Below, piece after piece: positions 49,262-58,397 of a stretch of 64,000 bases of DNA (its first letter is position 1; each line of letters starts with the position of its first letter). The stretch covers positions 873,001 through 937,000 of the forward strand of contig NZ_CP154874.1 of the NCBI RefSeq assembly GCF_041729615.1, in the 5' to 3' direction. Source of the stretch: Pseudomonas alcaligenes. GTDB lineage: Bacteria > Pseudomonadota > Gammaproteobacteria > Pseudomonadales > Pseudomonadaceae. Position numbers and translations under genes: made by a program. The notes under the pieces were generated by a model, which was given only the letters and a program-made list of their open reading frames with translations, was not told the origin of the DNA and searched no databases.

Positions 49262-50371
49262 TCAGGACGCGGGGTACCAACGTGTGAGCAATTCCTCGTA
49301 CTCCCCAAGAACCTGCGGCCAGGTGAAACGCTCCAGGAAGCGGGAACGGCTGGCGTTCTTCATTCGCTCGATAGCCAGCCGGTCGCTGAGCAACCCGTCG
49401 AACAGCCGAGCGCAAGCCGCCTCATCCGCGAAGTAAGCCGCGCATGTGCCGGCCACCCAGCGGTTGAATCCGTTGTCATGCGCAATCACCGCGCACCCCG
49501 CCCCCAGAGCCTCGACCAGGGAAGGATTGGTGCCGCCCACACGATGGCCGTGTAGATAGAAGCGGCAGTGAAAACGCAGTGCCTGAACGACGGGAGCATC
49601 GTAAATAGCCCCGGGGAAGATCACTTCGTCACTGGCAGCCGCCATCACCCGGCGATGGAAGTCATTGCTCTGCGGAGTGAACTGACCGAGCACAACCAGC
49701 CTATGGTCACGGCGCTTCTGGCTGAAGGCTCGCACCATCTCCAGAAATGAATTCTCCGGCTCCGGGCGCGCAATGATGACCGAGAACTCTCCGGGAACGA
49801 TGCCATAAGCCTGCAACAGCCCGGCATCGGCACCGCGCACCTCGTCGCCGCCATAGGGAATCATGCTGATCTTGCCGGCCGTTACGCGAGTCGCCAGATG
49901 CGCCTTGATATCCGGATGGTCTGCGATCAGATGGCTGCCCACCCAGCAGCCGGCACGTTCGTTCAGCCAGAACCAGGCCTTGGCAATTGCCCCCCATTTG
50001 TCCCTGCGCCACTCGATGCCATCCATGTTGATGATGTTCACCTGCCCCTTGAGTCGCTGCAGGGCATTGAATACGGCCGTGTTGTAGCCGAGCGTCAGGA
50101 ACAGCCCATCCTCGCCCAACGCATGAACGACGGACTTCCAGTCAAATATCACCGTTCCCGCAGCGCCTTGCAGGCGGACCGGTATATGGATTCGTCTGAC
50201 GCCCTGCCAGGTACTCTCTCCCCGCGGACCACCTTCGTCCTCCTGGCAGTAGACGGTAACCTTCCAGCCCTGAGCGACAAGAAACAGTGACAGCTTCTCG
50301 GCGAAGGTCTCGAATCCACCATGACAGGCGGGAATTCCTCTGATCCCGAGAATGGATAGCTTTTTCTGCAC
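49262..50371 (-). CDS. Glycosyltransferase family 4-type protein with DUF1972 N-terminus
   Basis: 369 residues. The N-terminus ILGIRGIPACHGGFETFAEKL is the DUF1972 signature found in rhamnosyl/GlcNAc-type transferases of surface polysaccharide clusters. The C-terminal half has the GT-B donor site (FYLHGHRVGGTNPSLVEALGAG with the EX7E-like pattern). Cytosolic, membrane-associated, adding one sugar to the lipid-linked repeat. Lies 128 bp upstream of the wcaJ-like gene, on the same strand. Confidence 0.88.
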   Translation of the reverse strand: MQKKLSILGIRGIPACHGGFETFAEKLSLFLVAQGWKVTVYCQEDEGGPRGESTWQGVRRIHIPVRLQGAAGTVIFDWKSVVHALGEDGLFLTLGYNTAVFNALQRLKGQVNIINMDGIEWRRDKWGAIAKAWFWLNERAGCWVGSHLIADHPDIKAHLATRVTAGKISMIPYGGDEVRGADAGLLQAYGIVPGEFSVIIARPEPENSFLEMVRAFSQKRRDHRLVVLGQFTPQSNDFHRRVMAAASDEVIFPGAIYDAPVVQALRFHCRFYLHGHRVGGTNPSLVEALGAGCAVIAHDNGFNRWVAGTCAAYFADEAACARLFDGLLSDRLAIERMKNASRSRFLERFTWPQVLGEYEELLTRWYPAS

Positions 50372-50457
50372 GATATCGATAATCCCCAGTCACCCCAGCA
50401 AGAACGGCGGCTTCATGACAGACGCACCCCGTTAACAAACCCAGTCCCGCATGTTCA

Positions 50458-51450
50458 TCACTTGGCGGCTGCTACGGAATCAGCCACGGTCATGTCCAGA
50501 CACTCCACACCCGCGGCGCAGAAGATATCGGCCAGCGAGCCCGGATTGCCATCTCGTGAAATCCGCACTTCACCCGCCGCCAGGGCCAGGCACTTCACTC
50601 CGGGAAACGTCTCCGCGATGTTCAGCAGCGCCGAACTGAAGAAGCTCACGACAATCTCGGGACGCAAATCGCCCACCACCAGCTCCGCTGGACGGGAGGC
50701 GAGTTCCGGCGACAGGCTGCGCATATCGACGCCGGCCGCGACGAAGTCATGGTGGCCCTTGTAGAAATACTCGTACTCGCCCGGCGGATAGAGGGCTGAC
50801 ATCCTGGCCAGCAGCGCCGCGCGCTGCGCCGTGGGGATAAAGCGGCTGACATCCTGATCGAGGAACAGGACCCTGCGCGCGACCGGCTCGATACTGCCGC
50901 CGACTGCGGACAGCTGCATGACAGCCCCGACCTTCTCTCGGGAGACGACCGCCCCCGCCCTGGACACGAACAGCGAGTCGACCCTGCGGGCATCATAGCC
51001 CGCCAGGTGGCCCGAATAGTGCCGATAGGGTATGCCGCACAGCAGAGCCAGACACTTCAGCCCCTGGCTCACCCCTCCTCGACTGGCAGGAACATCGTAA
51101 TAGTTGAGCAGGCCATCCTCGTAGACATTCACCGAGGCCGTGCGCCGCGCGAAAAACAGGTAATTGGTGAAAATGTTGGAGGGGTGTGGCGCATACAGAT
51201 GCACCTTGTACCCGCGCAGAAACAGGCTGTGGATGCGCAGGGAAAAATACAGGCACGATGCGACATAGCTCAGCGCCCTGAACACGGGCCCCCTGCCGGA
51301 AAAAAAGCCCAGTCGCCTGTATGGCCGTCCCTCTCGCGGCCAGCCCTTGGTGAACAGGCAGTAAACCTCACCCTCCAGCTGCGCAAGCAGCCTTGCCGCA
51401 AAAAGCGCATGGAAGGGGGTGAAACCTATGACAACCTTGACGTGCCGCAT
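50458..51450 (-). CDS. Putative nonulosonate (polysialyltransferase-like) glycosyltransferase
   Basis: 330 residues, soluble. The pattern is that of GT52/polysialyltransferase-like proteins: IGFTPFHALFAARLL at the start, SVNVYEDGLLNYYD in the middle and SFFSSALLNIAE near the end. As it directly precedes the pseI-type gene (13 bp) in a locus making CMP-pseudaminate, the natural guess is that it attaches pseudaminic acid. The similarity is weak, so family membership is tentative. Start MRHVKVVIGFTP at 51450. Confidence 0.66.
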   Translation of the reverse strand: MRHVKVVIGFTPFHALFAARLLAQLEGEVYCLFTKGWPREGRPYRRLGFFSGRGPVFRALSYVASCLYFSLRIHSLFLRGYKVHLYAPHPSNIFTNYLFFARRTASVNVYEDGLLNYYDVPASRGGVSQGLKCLALLCGIPYRHYSGHLAGYDARRVDSLFVSRAGAVVSREKVGAVMQLSAVGGSIEPVARRVLFLDQDVSRFIPTAQRAALLARMSALYPPGEYEYFYKGHHDFVAAGVDMRSLSPELASRPAELVVGDLRPEIVVSFFSSALLNIAETFPGVKCLALAAGEVRISRDGNPGSLADIFCAAGVECLDMTVADSVAAAK

Positions 51451-51462
51451 GCCACCCTCGCC

Positions 51463-52524
51463 TCAGTCTTCGATCAGCACGGCCCAGGTCACGGGAGTGT
51501 TGGCGGGAATGTCGGTTCCCAAGCGGCGCCCGAGCACGGCCTCCAGGTGCTTGGGGGCAAGACCGAATCCCGGCCTCACGCTGCGCACCGCATCGGCCGT
51601 GACCCTGTCTCCGGCTTTCAGATCCTTCACGAAATAAAGGGAGCGGCGAAACTGGGCATTGCCCTGCTCGCTCGACTTGCGCCCGTAGTCGACACGCCCC
51701 AGAGCCGCCCAGGCGGTCTTGCTGTCGCGACAGAGGGCTGCAAGCTCCGCCGGCTCGAGCGAGAAACTGTCATCGGGGCCGCCGCCGCGACGGTCCAGGG
51801 TGAAGTGCTTCTCGATGATCGCCGCGCCCAGGGCGACACTGGCAATGGCCGTGGTGTTGTCCAGGGTGTGATCGGACAGTCCGGTCACCAGGCCGAAGCG
51901 CTCGAGCATGTCGGGAATGGTGCGCAGGTTGTAATCCTCCGCAGGGGCCGGATAGCCACTGACGCAGTGGAGAATGGCCAGTTCCTTGCAGCCGCCATCG
52001 CGCGCCGCCGCGATGGCTTCCTCGATCTCCTCCGCATCGGCCATCCCGGTAGAGATGATCATGGGTTTCCCGGTGCCGGCGACATAGCGGATCAGCGGCA
52101 GGTCGATCGCCTCGAAGGAAGCGATCTTGTAGGCGGGTGCATTCAAGTCTTCCAGCAGGTCGACGGCTGTGCTGTCGAAGGGCGAACTGAAGAGGGTGAT
52201 TCCCACTTTGTGCGCATGCTCGAACAGCGGCCCGTGCCACTCCCAAGGCATATGCGCCTGCTGATAGAGCTCGTAGAGCGTACGCCCGTCCCACAGCCCT
52301 CCATGAATCTGGAACTCCGGCGAGTCGCAGTCCAAGGTGATGGTATCGGGCCTGTAGGTCTGCAGCTTGATGGCATCGGCCCCAGCCTGCTTGGCGGCTT
52401 CGATGATCCGCATGGCTGTATCGAGCCGGCCATTGTGATTCGCGGAAAGCTCGGCGATGACATAGGGCGGTGCATCGATCGCGATGCGCCGCCCGGCAAT
52501 GGCAATGCTGGGGCTATTCGACAT
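51463..52524 (-). CDS. pseI: Pseudaminic acid synthase
   Basis: 353-residue NeuB-family enzyme condensing 6-deoxy-AltdiNAc with phosphoenolpyruvate to form pseudaminic acid. The TIM barrel begins PYVIAELSANHNGRLDTAM, followed by KIASFEAIDLPLIRYVA and GLSDHTLDNTTAIASVALGA with metal ligands (EKHF). A C-terminal SAF (antifreeze-like) domain ends RRLGTDIPANTPVTW. ATG 52524 has AAAAGGA 8 bases upstream; the ATG three codons earlier touches it. Preceded by pseH by 5 bp. Confidence 0.95.
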   Translation of the reverse strand: MSNSPSIAIAGRRIAIDAPPYVIAELSANHNGRLDTAMRIIEAAKQAGADAIKLQTYRPDTITLDCDSPEFQIHGGLWDGRTLYELYQQAHMPWEWHGPLFEHAHKVGITLFSSPFDSTAVDLLEDLNAPAYKIASFEAIDLPLIRYVAGTGKPMIISTGMADAEEIEEAIAAARDGGCKELAILHCVSGYPAPAEDYNLRTIPDMLERFGLVTGLSDHTLDNTTAIASVALGAAIIEKHFTLDRRGGGPDDSFSLEPAELAALCRDSKTAWAALGRVDYGRKSSEQGNAQFRRSLYFVKDLKAGDRVTADAVRSVRPGFGLAPKHLEAVLGRRLGTDIPANTPVTWAVLIED

Positions 52525-52529
52525 GTTTC

Positions 52530-53042
52530 TCATCCTTTTCTCCGTGCCTGCCACTCGGGCTCGAGCAGGCCAAAGCACACCACCGAATGGTAGCGCTCGC
52601 CATCGAAGTGCTGATCACGCAGGATGCCCTCCTGCTCGAACCCCAGACGACGATGGAAACCGATGGAGCGCTCGTTGTAGGCCAGGGCCTGGCCACACAC
52701 CTTGTGCAGTCCAAGGGCCGAGAACGCATGCTGCAACGCGACCTGCCCGAGAAGCCGTCCGCAACCGCGGGGAGCATCGGGCCTGATGTAGAAGCCCCAG
52801 TCGGCGATCTTGCCATCACTCATCTGGGTAAAGCTGACAAAGCCGCTGGCCGCACCGGCATGCTCGAACACCAGCAGGTGCTTCAAGGGGTTGCTGGCAC
52901 AGTGCTCGAACCAGCGCCGATGCTCGTCGAGGCCTATCTCGTGCTGGGTATACATATAACGTCGCACCTCGGGATGGTTGCGCCAGGCAAGCACCATCTC
53001 CAGGTCGGCATCACACATCTCACGAAGTCGACTAGAACTCAT
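52530..53042 (-). CDS. pseH: UDP-4-amino-4,6-dideoxy-N-acetyl-altrosamine N-acetyltransferase
   Basis: 170-residue GNAT enzyme acetylating the 4-amino group of the pseudaminic precursor, third step of the pathway. GNAT core WRNHPEVRRYMYTQHEIGLDEH, acetyl-CoA loop PDAPRGCGRLLGQVALQHAF and the end RLGFEQEGILRDQHF are typical PseH. Start ATG 53042 overlaps the pseG stop (ATGA); GGAGG lies 10 bases upstream. Confidence 0.94.
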   Translation of the reverse strand: MSSSRLREMCDADLEMVLAWRNHPEVRRYMYTQHEIGLDEHRRWFEHCASNPLKHLLVFEHAGAASGFVSFTQMSDGKIADWGFYIRPDAPRGCGRLLGQVALQHAFSALGLHKVCGQALAYNERSIGFHRRLGFEQEGILRDQHFDGERYHSVVCFGLLEPEWQARRKG

Positions 53043-54130
53043 GCCTGACATGCCTCCATGAGCGCAGCCGTGACATGCTGCGCCCCCTGCCCGTCGGTTA
53101 TCCGCGAGGCCGCCTGACTCATCCGCGCCAACGCCATATCGGTTGCCAGATGCGCCAGGCTGGCGGGCAAGGCGGGGATTGCCGCGAGGTCGCCGATGAG
53201 TTCGGCAGCCCCGCAGTGGTGCAGCGCCCTTGCACCAGACCATTGATTTTCTGCCAGAACCACCAGCAGGGAAGGCACACCCAGGCAGCAGCGCTCCCAG
53301 GCAGTTCCGCCGGCCGCGCCGATAGCCAGGTCACAGTCTGCCATGCGCCGGGCCATGTCATCGACGCCGACCAGCACCTGCGTTGGCCACGGCATCCTTG
53401 CCGCCTGCCCCCGCACGGCGTCCAGCCAGGGGGCGTTGCCGCCCATGATCACGGAAATGCTGCAGTCCTCGGACAGTGGGCAAGTGCCCAGTGCATCGAG
53501 CAGAAACCCTGTCGCGTTGGGCTGATCCACCCCCCCCATGCTGATCAGCAGATGACGCAGCGCGGGTCGTTGACGGCGCCGCAGACTGTAATCACGCCAC
53601 CGGGCGAACTCCGGGCGCAGCAGGGCATAACGCGGTCCGGTCAAGCGAACGCAACGAGCCGGGAGCAGCCCCGCATAGTCCTCAGGCCGACGCCCCAGGT
53701 TCTGATCGAGCAGCAGATCGCAGTCGTGCGCCCGGTCGGCCAGATCGTCGACCACCAGCAGGCTGCGGCAGAGCGCCCGCAATGGCGTCTCCCAGCGAAC
53801 GTCCAGGGCATAGTGATCGACCACCAGCCAGTCCGGCTGCAACACCTGCAGGATGGGTGTACAGGCCCGCACATCCTGCTCCTGTGTCGCCCCCAGCCAG
53901 CTGCGGTGGGCCACGCTCGCCTCCGGGGTCAGCTCATCCGGCTCGGGCGGCAGCTCATGGACCACGTAACCCAGGCCGCGAACCCGCTCGATGAGATTTC
54001 CCGCATGCGCACGGCAGATGAAATGACACTCGGCTCCCTGCGCCCTCAGGGCATCAGCCAGAGTCAGGCAGCGCATCACATGACCACTGCCGATCTGCAG
54101 GGACGCATCCGCACGGAAAGCGACTCTCAT
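53039..54130 (-). CDS. pseG: UDP-2,4-diacetamido-2,4,6-trideoxy-altropyranose hydrolase
   Basis: 363-residue GT-B-fold hydrolase removing UDP from the pseudaminic precursor. RADASLQIGSGHVMRCLTLA carries the catalytic His, and the C-terminal half AIGAAGGTAWERCCLGVPSLL binds UDP. An 8-G run (C8 at 53530-53537) codes MGGVDQPN and is in frame here; a change there would switch the gene off. Four bases after the pseF stop. Confidence 0.94.
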   Translation of the reverse strand: MRVAFRADASLQIGSGHVMRCLTLADALRAQGAECHFICRAHAGNLIERVRGLGYVVHELPPEPDELTPEASVAHRSWLGATQEQDVRACTPILQVLQPDWLVVDHYALDVRWETPLRALCRSLLVVDDLADRAHDCDLLLDQNLGRRPEDYAGLLPARCVRLTGPRYALLRPEFARWRDYSLRRRQRPALRHLLISMGGVDQPNATGFLLDALGTCPLSEDCSISVIMGGNAPWLDAVRGQAARMPWPTQVLVGVDDMARRMADCDLAIGAAGGTAWERCCLGVPSLLVVLAENQWSGARALHHCGAAELIGDLAAIPALPASLAHLATDMALARMSQAASRITDGQGAQHVTAALMEACQA

Positions 54131-54134
54131 GACA

Positions 54135-54833
54135 TCAGTGGCCCGTCTGCGCCTGCATGACCTTGAACAGCCATTCGGCGCGCTCCCAGTCTTCGTCGGT
54201 GTCGATGTCCTGTACACGGTGGCGAGGCAGCAGCACCGGGACCGAGTCGGCACCGAAGATCAGCCGGCCCTCGCGCCAGGCGTCGGCCTGCCCCCAGTAG
54301 AACTGGCCGGCATCATGGTAGGCCTCTTCGAGGTCCTGGGAGCGGGTAGCGAAATGCTCCGGATTGAACATGGCGACACGCCCCTGAGCGGTGATGCGAA
54401 TCGCCCGCTGGATGGGAAAGGCGTAGCTGGTGACCGAGAAGGCATAGGAGCAAGCGTTTTCCTGCAACAGCAACAAGCCACGGCGGATGTCTTCAGCAGT
54501 CACGAAGGGGGCGGTCGCGTACAGGCAGCAGACCTCCTGCGGAACGCTTCCTTGGCTGGCGAACCACTCGAGCGCATGACGGATGACCGGGATGGTCCCC
54601 GTATGGTCATCCGCGAGTTCGGCGGGGCGCATGAAGGGCACGGAGGCCCCATGCAACCGGGCGACCTCGGCGATCTCGGTGTCATCGGTGGAGACCACCA
54701 CCTGGTCGAAGCAGCCACTGGCCAGGGCAGCCTCGATCGACCAGGCGATCATCGGCTTGCCGCAGAAAGGTCTGATGTTCTTGCGCGGGATGCGCTTGCT
54801 GCCGCCACGGGCCGGAATGACCGCGATTTTCAT
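54135..54833 (-). CDS. pseF: Pseudaminic acid cytidylyltransferase
   Basis: 232-residue CMP-sugar synthetase with the nucleotide-binding opening MKIAVIPARGGSKRIPRKNI and a KPMIAWSIEAAL helix. It activates pseudaminic acid as CMP-Pse, the donor for the transferase. The start overlaps the pseC stop by 4 bases (ATGA). Confidence 0.95.
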   Translation of the reverse strand: MKIAVIPARGGSKRIPRKNIRPFCGKPMIAWSIEAALASGCFDQVVVSTDDTEIAEVARLHGASVPFMRPAELADDHTGTIPVIRHALEWFASQGSVPQEVCCLYATAPFVTAEDIRRGLLLLQENACSYAFSVTSYAFPIQRAIRITAQGRVAMFNPEHFATRSQDLEEAYHDAGQFYWGQADAWREGRLIFGADSVPVLLPRHRVQDIDTDEDWERAEWLFKVMQAQTGH

Positions 54834-55990
54834 GGAGCAAGCGCCTTGCGCAGGGCCGCAATGACCTCGTCCTGCTGGGCATCGGTCAGGGTCTGGTACA
54901 TGGGCAGGCTGATGGCTTCGCGGTAGTAACGCTCAGCCTCGGGAAAATCACCTACCCTGAAGCCCTGCGCTTCGTAGAAGGGCTGGGTATGCACCGGAAT
55001 GTAGTGCAGGTTCACCCCGATACCCTGCTCGCGCAACGATTCGAACACCTCGCGGTGGCTGACCTCGAGGCTATTCAGGTGCAGACGGATCACATAGAGG
55101 TGCAGCCCCGAATAGCCATCGGGGTGCTGCCAGGGTGTGGCGACCGGCAAGCCGGCCAGAAGCTGATCGTAACGAGCAGCCAGTTGGTGACGGCGAGCCA
55201 CGTAACGATCCAGGCGCTCCAGCTGGCTGACCCCCAGGGCCGCCTGCAGCTCCGTCATGCGGTAATTGAAGCCGAGATCGATCTGCTGGTAGTACCAGGG
55301 GCCGTCCGCCTCATGGGTCATGCGCGACGGCTCGCGGGTGATGCCGTGGCTGCGCAGCAATGCCATGCGTTCAGCCAACGCAGCATCGTTGGTCAAGGCC
55401 ATGCCGCCCTCGGCGGTGGTGATGATCTTCACCGGATGGAAGCTGAATACGGTGATGTCGCTGAAGCGGCAATTGCCGATGAACTCACCCCGGTAGCGGC
55501 CGCCAATGGCATGTGAAGCATCCTCGATGATGCGAAAGCCATAGCGCTTGGCCAGCCGGTGGATGGCCTGCATGTCGCAGGGCTGGCCGCAGAGGTGTAC
55601 GGGCACCACGACCTTGGGCAGCCGGCCCAATCGCTCGGCCGCTTGCAGCTTCTGCTCCAGCGCTTGGGGGCAGAGATTGTAGGTGCGCGGGTCGATATCG
55701 ACGAAATCCACTTCCGCGCCGCAATACAGCGCGCAGTTGGCCGAAGCGACGAAGGTGACGGGGCTGGTCCAGAGCAGGTCGCCGGGGCCCAAGCCAAGAG
55801 CCAGGCAGGCGATATGCAGGGCCGAGGTGGCACTGTTCACCGCCAGCGCATGCGCGGCCCCGACATGTCCCGCCACCGCCTGCTCGAAGCGTGGCACCAT
55901 CGGCCCCTGGGTCAGGAAGTCGGACTGCAGCACCTGCACCACCGCCTCGATGTCCGCCTGGGTGATGTCCTGACGACCGTAAGGGATCAT
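54830..55990 (-). CDS. pseC: UDP-4-amino-4,6-dideoxy-N-acetyl-altrosamine transaminase
   Basis: 386-residue DegT/DnrJ aminotransferase. PLP lysine in VFSFHPVKIITTAEGGMAL, a C-terminal HIPV-like HYIPVHTQPFY motif and the DASHAIG Asp are all present. Second pathway step after PseB. Starts at MIPYGRQDITQADI, 3 bases after pseB. Confidence 0.95.
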   Translation of the reverse strand: MIPYGRQDITQADIEAVVQVLQSDFLTQGPMVPRFEQAVAGHVGAAHALAVNSATSALHIACLALGLGPGDLLWTSPVTFVASANCALYCGAEVDFVDIDPRTYNLCPQALEQKLQAAERLGRLPKVVVPVHLCGQPCDMQAIHRLAKRYGFRIIEDASHAIGGRYRGEFIGNCRFSDITVFSFHPVKIITTAEGGMALTNDAALAERMALLRSHGITREPSRMTHEADGPWYYQQIDLGFNYRMTELQAALGVSQLERLDRYVARRHQLAARYDQLLAGLPVATPWQHPDGYSGLHLYVIRLHLNSLEVSHREVFESLREQGIGVNLHYIPVHTQPFYEAQGFRVGDFPEAERYYREAISLPMYQTLTDAQQDEVIAALRKALAP

Positions 55991-55993
55991 GGC

Positions 55994-56992
55994 TCAGATA
56001 CTCCCGATCTTCTCGCGGTTCTGCTCGATCCAGGCCTGCAGCGCGGCATCGCTCATCCACTCGGTATTGCTGTCGCTGGCATAGACGAAGCCCTCGGCGA
56101 CCTTCTGGCCATCCTTGATGCGCTTGGGACAGCTGGCCCAGTCGTTGATCGCGGGCAGAATCTTGAAATGCTCGGGGTACTCGTAGGTGTAGTAGGAGTC
56201 CTCGGCGCTGATCATCTGCTCGTGCAGCTTCTCTCCCGGTCGAATGCCGACGACTTCCTGGCGGGCCTGTGGCGCCACCACGCGAGCCAGATCGGTGACC
56301 TTCATCGAAGGGATCTTCTTCACGTAGATCTCGCCGCCTTCCATGTCCGCGAAGGCATGCCAGACCAGCTCGACGCCCTCCTCCAGGGAGATCATGAAGC
56401 GGGTCATGCGCTCATCGGTGATGGGGAGCACACCCTTGTCCCTGATCGACATGAAGAACGGGATGACCGACCCCCTGGAGCCCATCACATTGCCGTAGCG
56501 CACCACCGCAAAGCGCGTTTCATGAGCACCGGCGTAGGAATTGCCGGCAACGAACAGCTTGTCCGACGCCAGCTTGGTGGCGCCATAGAGGTTGGCCGGG
56601 CTGCTGGCCTTGTCGGTGGACAGCGCGACAACGCGCTTGACACCCTTGTCGATGCAGGCATCGATCAGGTTCATGGCACCGATGATGTTGGTCTTCACGC
56701 ACTCGAACGGATTGTATTCCGCCGTGGGCACGATCTTGGTGGCGGCGGCATGCACCACATAATCCACGCCGTCCAGGGCCCGGTACAGGCGCTCGCGATC
56801 ACGCACATCACCTATGAAGAAACGGATGCGTGGGTCGCCCTGAAACTGCTTGGCCATTTCCCACTGCTTCATCTCATCGCGGGAATAGATGATTACCCGG
56901 CGCGGGTTGTACCTGGCCAGGATCATCGGCACGAAGGTATTGCCGAAAGATCCCGTACCGCCGGTGATCAGGATGGATGAATTGTCGAACAT
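55994..56992 (-). CDS. pseB: UDP-N-acetylglucosamine 4,6-dehydratase (inverting)
   Basis: 332-residue short-chain dehydrogenase doing 4,6-dehydration with 5-epimerisation of UDP-GlcNAc. NADP site ITGGTGSFGNTFVPMIL, catalytic LSTDKASSPANLYGATK and SRDEMKQWEM are present. First gene of the pse block (B-C-F-G-H-I). Its size and the absence of membrane helices separate it from WbpM in the same locus, which makes a different product. Confidence 0.96.
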   Translation of the reverse strand: MFDNSSILITGGTGSFGNTFVPMILARYNPRRVIIYSRDEMKQWEMAKQFQGDPRIRFFIGDVRDRERLYRALDGVDYVVHAAATKIVPTAEYNPFECVKTNIIGAMNLIDACIDKGVKRVVALSTDKASSPANLYGATKLASDKLFVAGNSYAGAHETRFAVVRYGNVMGSRGSVIPFFMSIRDKGVLPITDERMTRFMISLEEGVELVWHAFADMEGGEIYVKKIPSMKVTDLARVVAPQARQEVVGIRPGEKLHEQMISAEDSYYTYEYPEHFKILPAINDWASCPKRIKDGQKVAEGFVYASDSNTEWMSDAALQAWIEQNREKIGSI

Positions 56993-57019
56993 GCTGGATA
57001 CCTTTGTTGAAACCCGCGA

Positions 57020-58279
57020 TCAGCTTCGCAGACGTAAACGATAGGGCGCCGGAGTCAGCCTGAGATAAGCGAGCGACTTCCACAGCAGGATCAGGAAGAA
57101 CGCCAGGCACAGCCCTGAGGGAATGGCGATAGCAGGCCAATGTAGCGAGAAAAGCCAGGTGGAGGGAATAAAGGCAACCAGCCCGGCGATATGGCTGTGA
57201 ATGATAGAGCGGTCCCTGCTCTGCGCATACAGGCCATAGTGGGGAACCATGCCGAGGCAATGCAGCAAGGTCGCCAGCAGGATCCAGGGAAAAATCCCCT
57301 GCTGCTCGAGATAGACCGCTCTACCCAGCCATACCAACAGCGGCTCGATGGCCAGCAGGGCGACAAGGCAGAAGCTGATCGCGACGATGCCTGTCTGCAG
57401 CAGCAGCGCCCTGAATTCCTGACGATAAACGGCGGTCAGCTGTTGCTGATAGGCCGCGATCATTCGCGGATAGCTGAAGGCGAATACCCCTGCATCCAGA
57501 AACGACACCATGGCATTGGCTAGGCCGGCAAACAGTACATAGGCCCCCAGTACTTCGAGCCCCGCCAAGGCTTCGAGCCAGTATCGATCCAGTATGAACA
57601 TGGCCCGCAGCGCCAGGGTCGCGAGTAAAAGCGGGAGCGCCACCCGAATTCCCAGCCGTACCCAGGCCCAGTCGACGGGCCGCCGCCAGCCTCCGATGCG
57701 CAGGGTCGCCAAGCGCCAGACGGCCAATAGCAGGGCCGCCAAACCGCCGAAGGTCCAGGCCAGCAGCACGGCATCGAGGCTGCGCAGCGCCTCATCGATG
57801 GCCATCAGCGGAACCAGAACCAGGGCCCAACACCCCGAGCGCAGGAACAGGGTCAGGCCCGCCAGCAGGGGCTCGGATACCGCCACCAACAGGCGCATCA
57901 GCTCCTGATTCAGATGCTCCAGCACCAGCAAGGCCATGAACCATCCCGCCAGATGCCAAGGCAGTATGCCCAGGGCGAACAGCAGCAACAGGAGCGGCAC
58001 GAACAACAGATAGAGCCAGGTAGTGAGAGCGCCCTGGCTCTTCAGCAAGCCACCCCACTCGCCACGCTCATGCTTGAGAATTTCACGGGTCGAGAAGGTA
58101 TAGAAATCCAGCCCCAGCAGGTAGAGGGCGTAGCCAATGGTCGCGACCACCAGGCCATACAGCCCGAGCTCGGCAGGCTCGAGAAAGCGCGCCAGGAAGA
58201 AGATCAAGAGGAACTTGCTGGCCAGAGTCAGGCCGCGCAACGCCATATTGAACAGACGGGCCAGACTGCGAGTTGTCAT
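57020..58279 (-). CDS. Wzx-type polysaccharide flippase
   Basis: 419-residue inner-membrane protein with about 12 helices of the oligosaccharide flippase/MATE-like fold (FNMALRGLTLASKFLLIFFL start, FLDAGVFAFSYPRMIAAYQ, GAYVLFAGLANAMVSFLD). Likely moves the lipid-linked repeat across the membrane. ATG 58279 (MTTRSLARLFN) with AAGG just upstream is preferred over the Arg-rich earlier frame. Weakly conserved as is usual for Wzx. Confidence 0.82.
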   Translation of the reverse strand: MTTRSLARLFNMALRGLTLASKFLLIFFLARFLEPAELGLYGLVVATIGYALYLLGLDFYTFSTREILKHERGEWGGLLKSQGALTTWLYLLFVPLLLLLFALGILPWHLAGWFMALLVLEHLNQELMRLLVAVSEPLLAGLTLFLRSGCWALVLVPLMAIDEALRSLDAVLLAWTFGGLAALLLAVWRLATLRIGGWRRPVDWAWVRLGIRVALPLLLATLALRAMFILDRYWLEALAGLEVLGAYVLFAGLANAMVSFLDAGVFAFSYPRMIAAYQQQLTAVYRQEFRALLLQTGIVAISFCLVALLAIEPLLVWLGRAVYLEQQGIFPWILLATLLHCLGMVPHYGLYAQSRDRSIIHSHIAGLVAFIPSTWLFSLHWPAIAIPSGLCLAFFLILLWKSLAYLRLTPAPYRLRLRS

Positions 58280-58397
58280 CAAACCTTGGGCCTGCTGGAC
58301 AAAGAGAGGAATCGACCGGACGCTCTGGATACGCTGAGGTCTCGACCCCGAACGATACATGACCAAGACCGTCCGGCTGCAGACAGGAGTCCCACGC

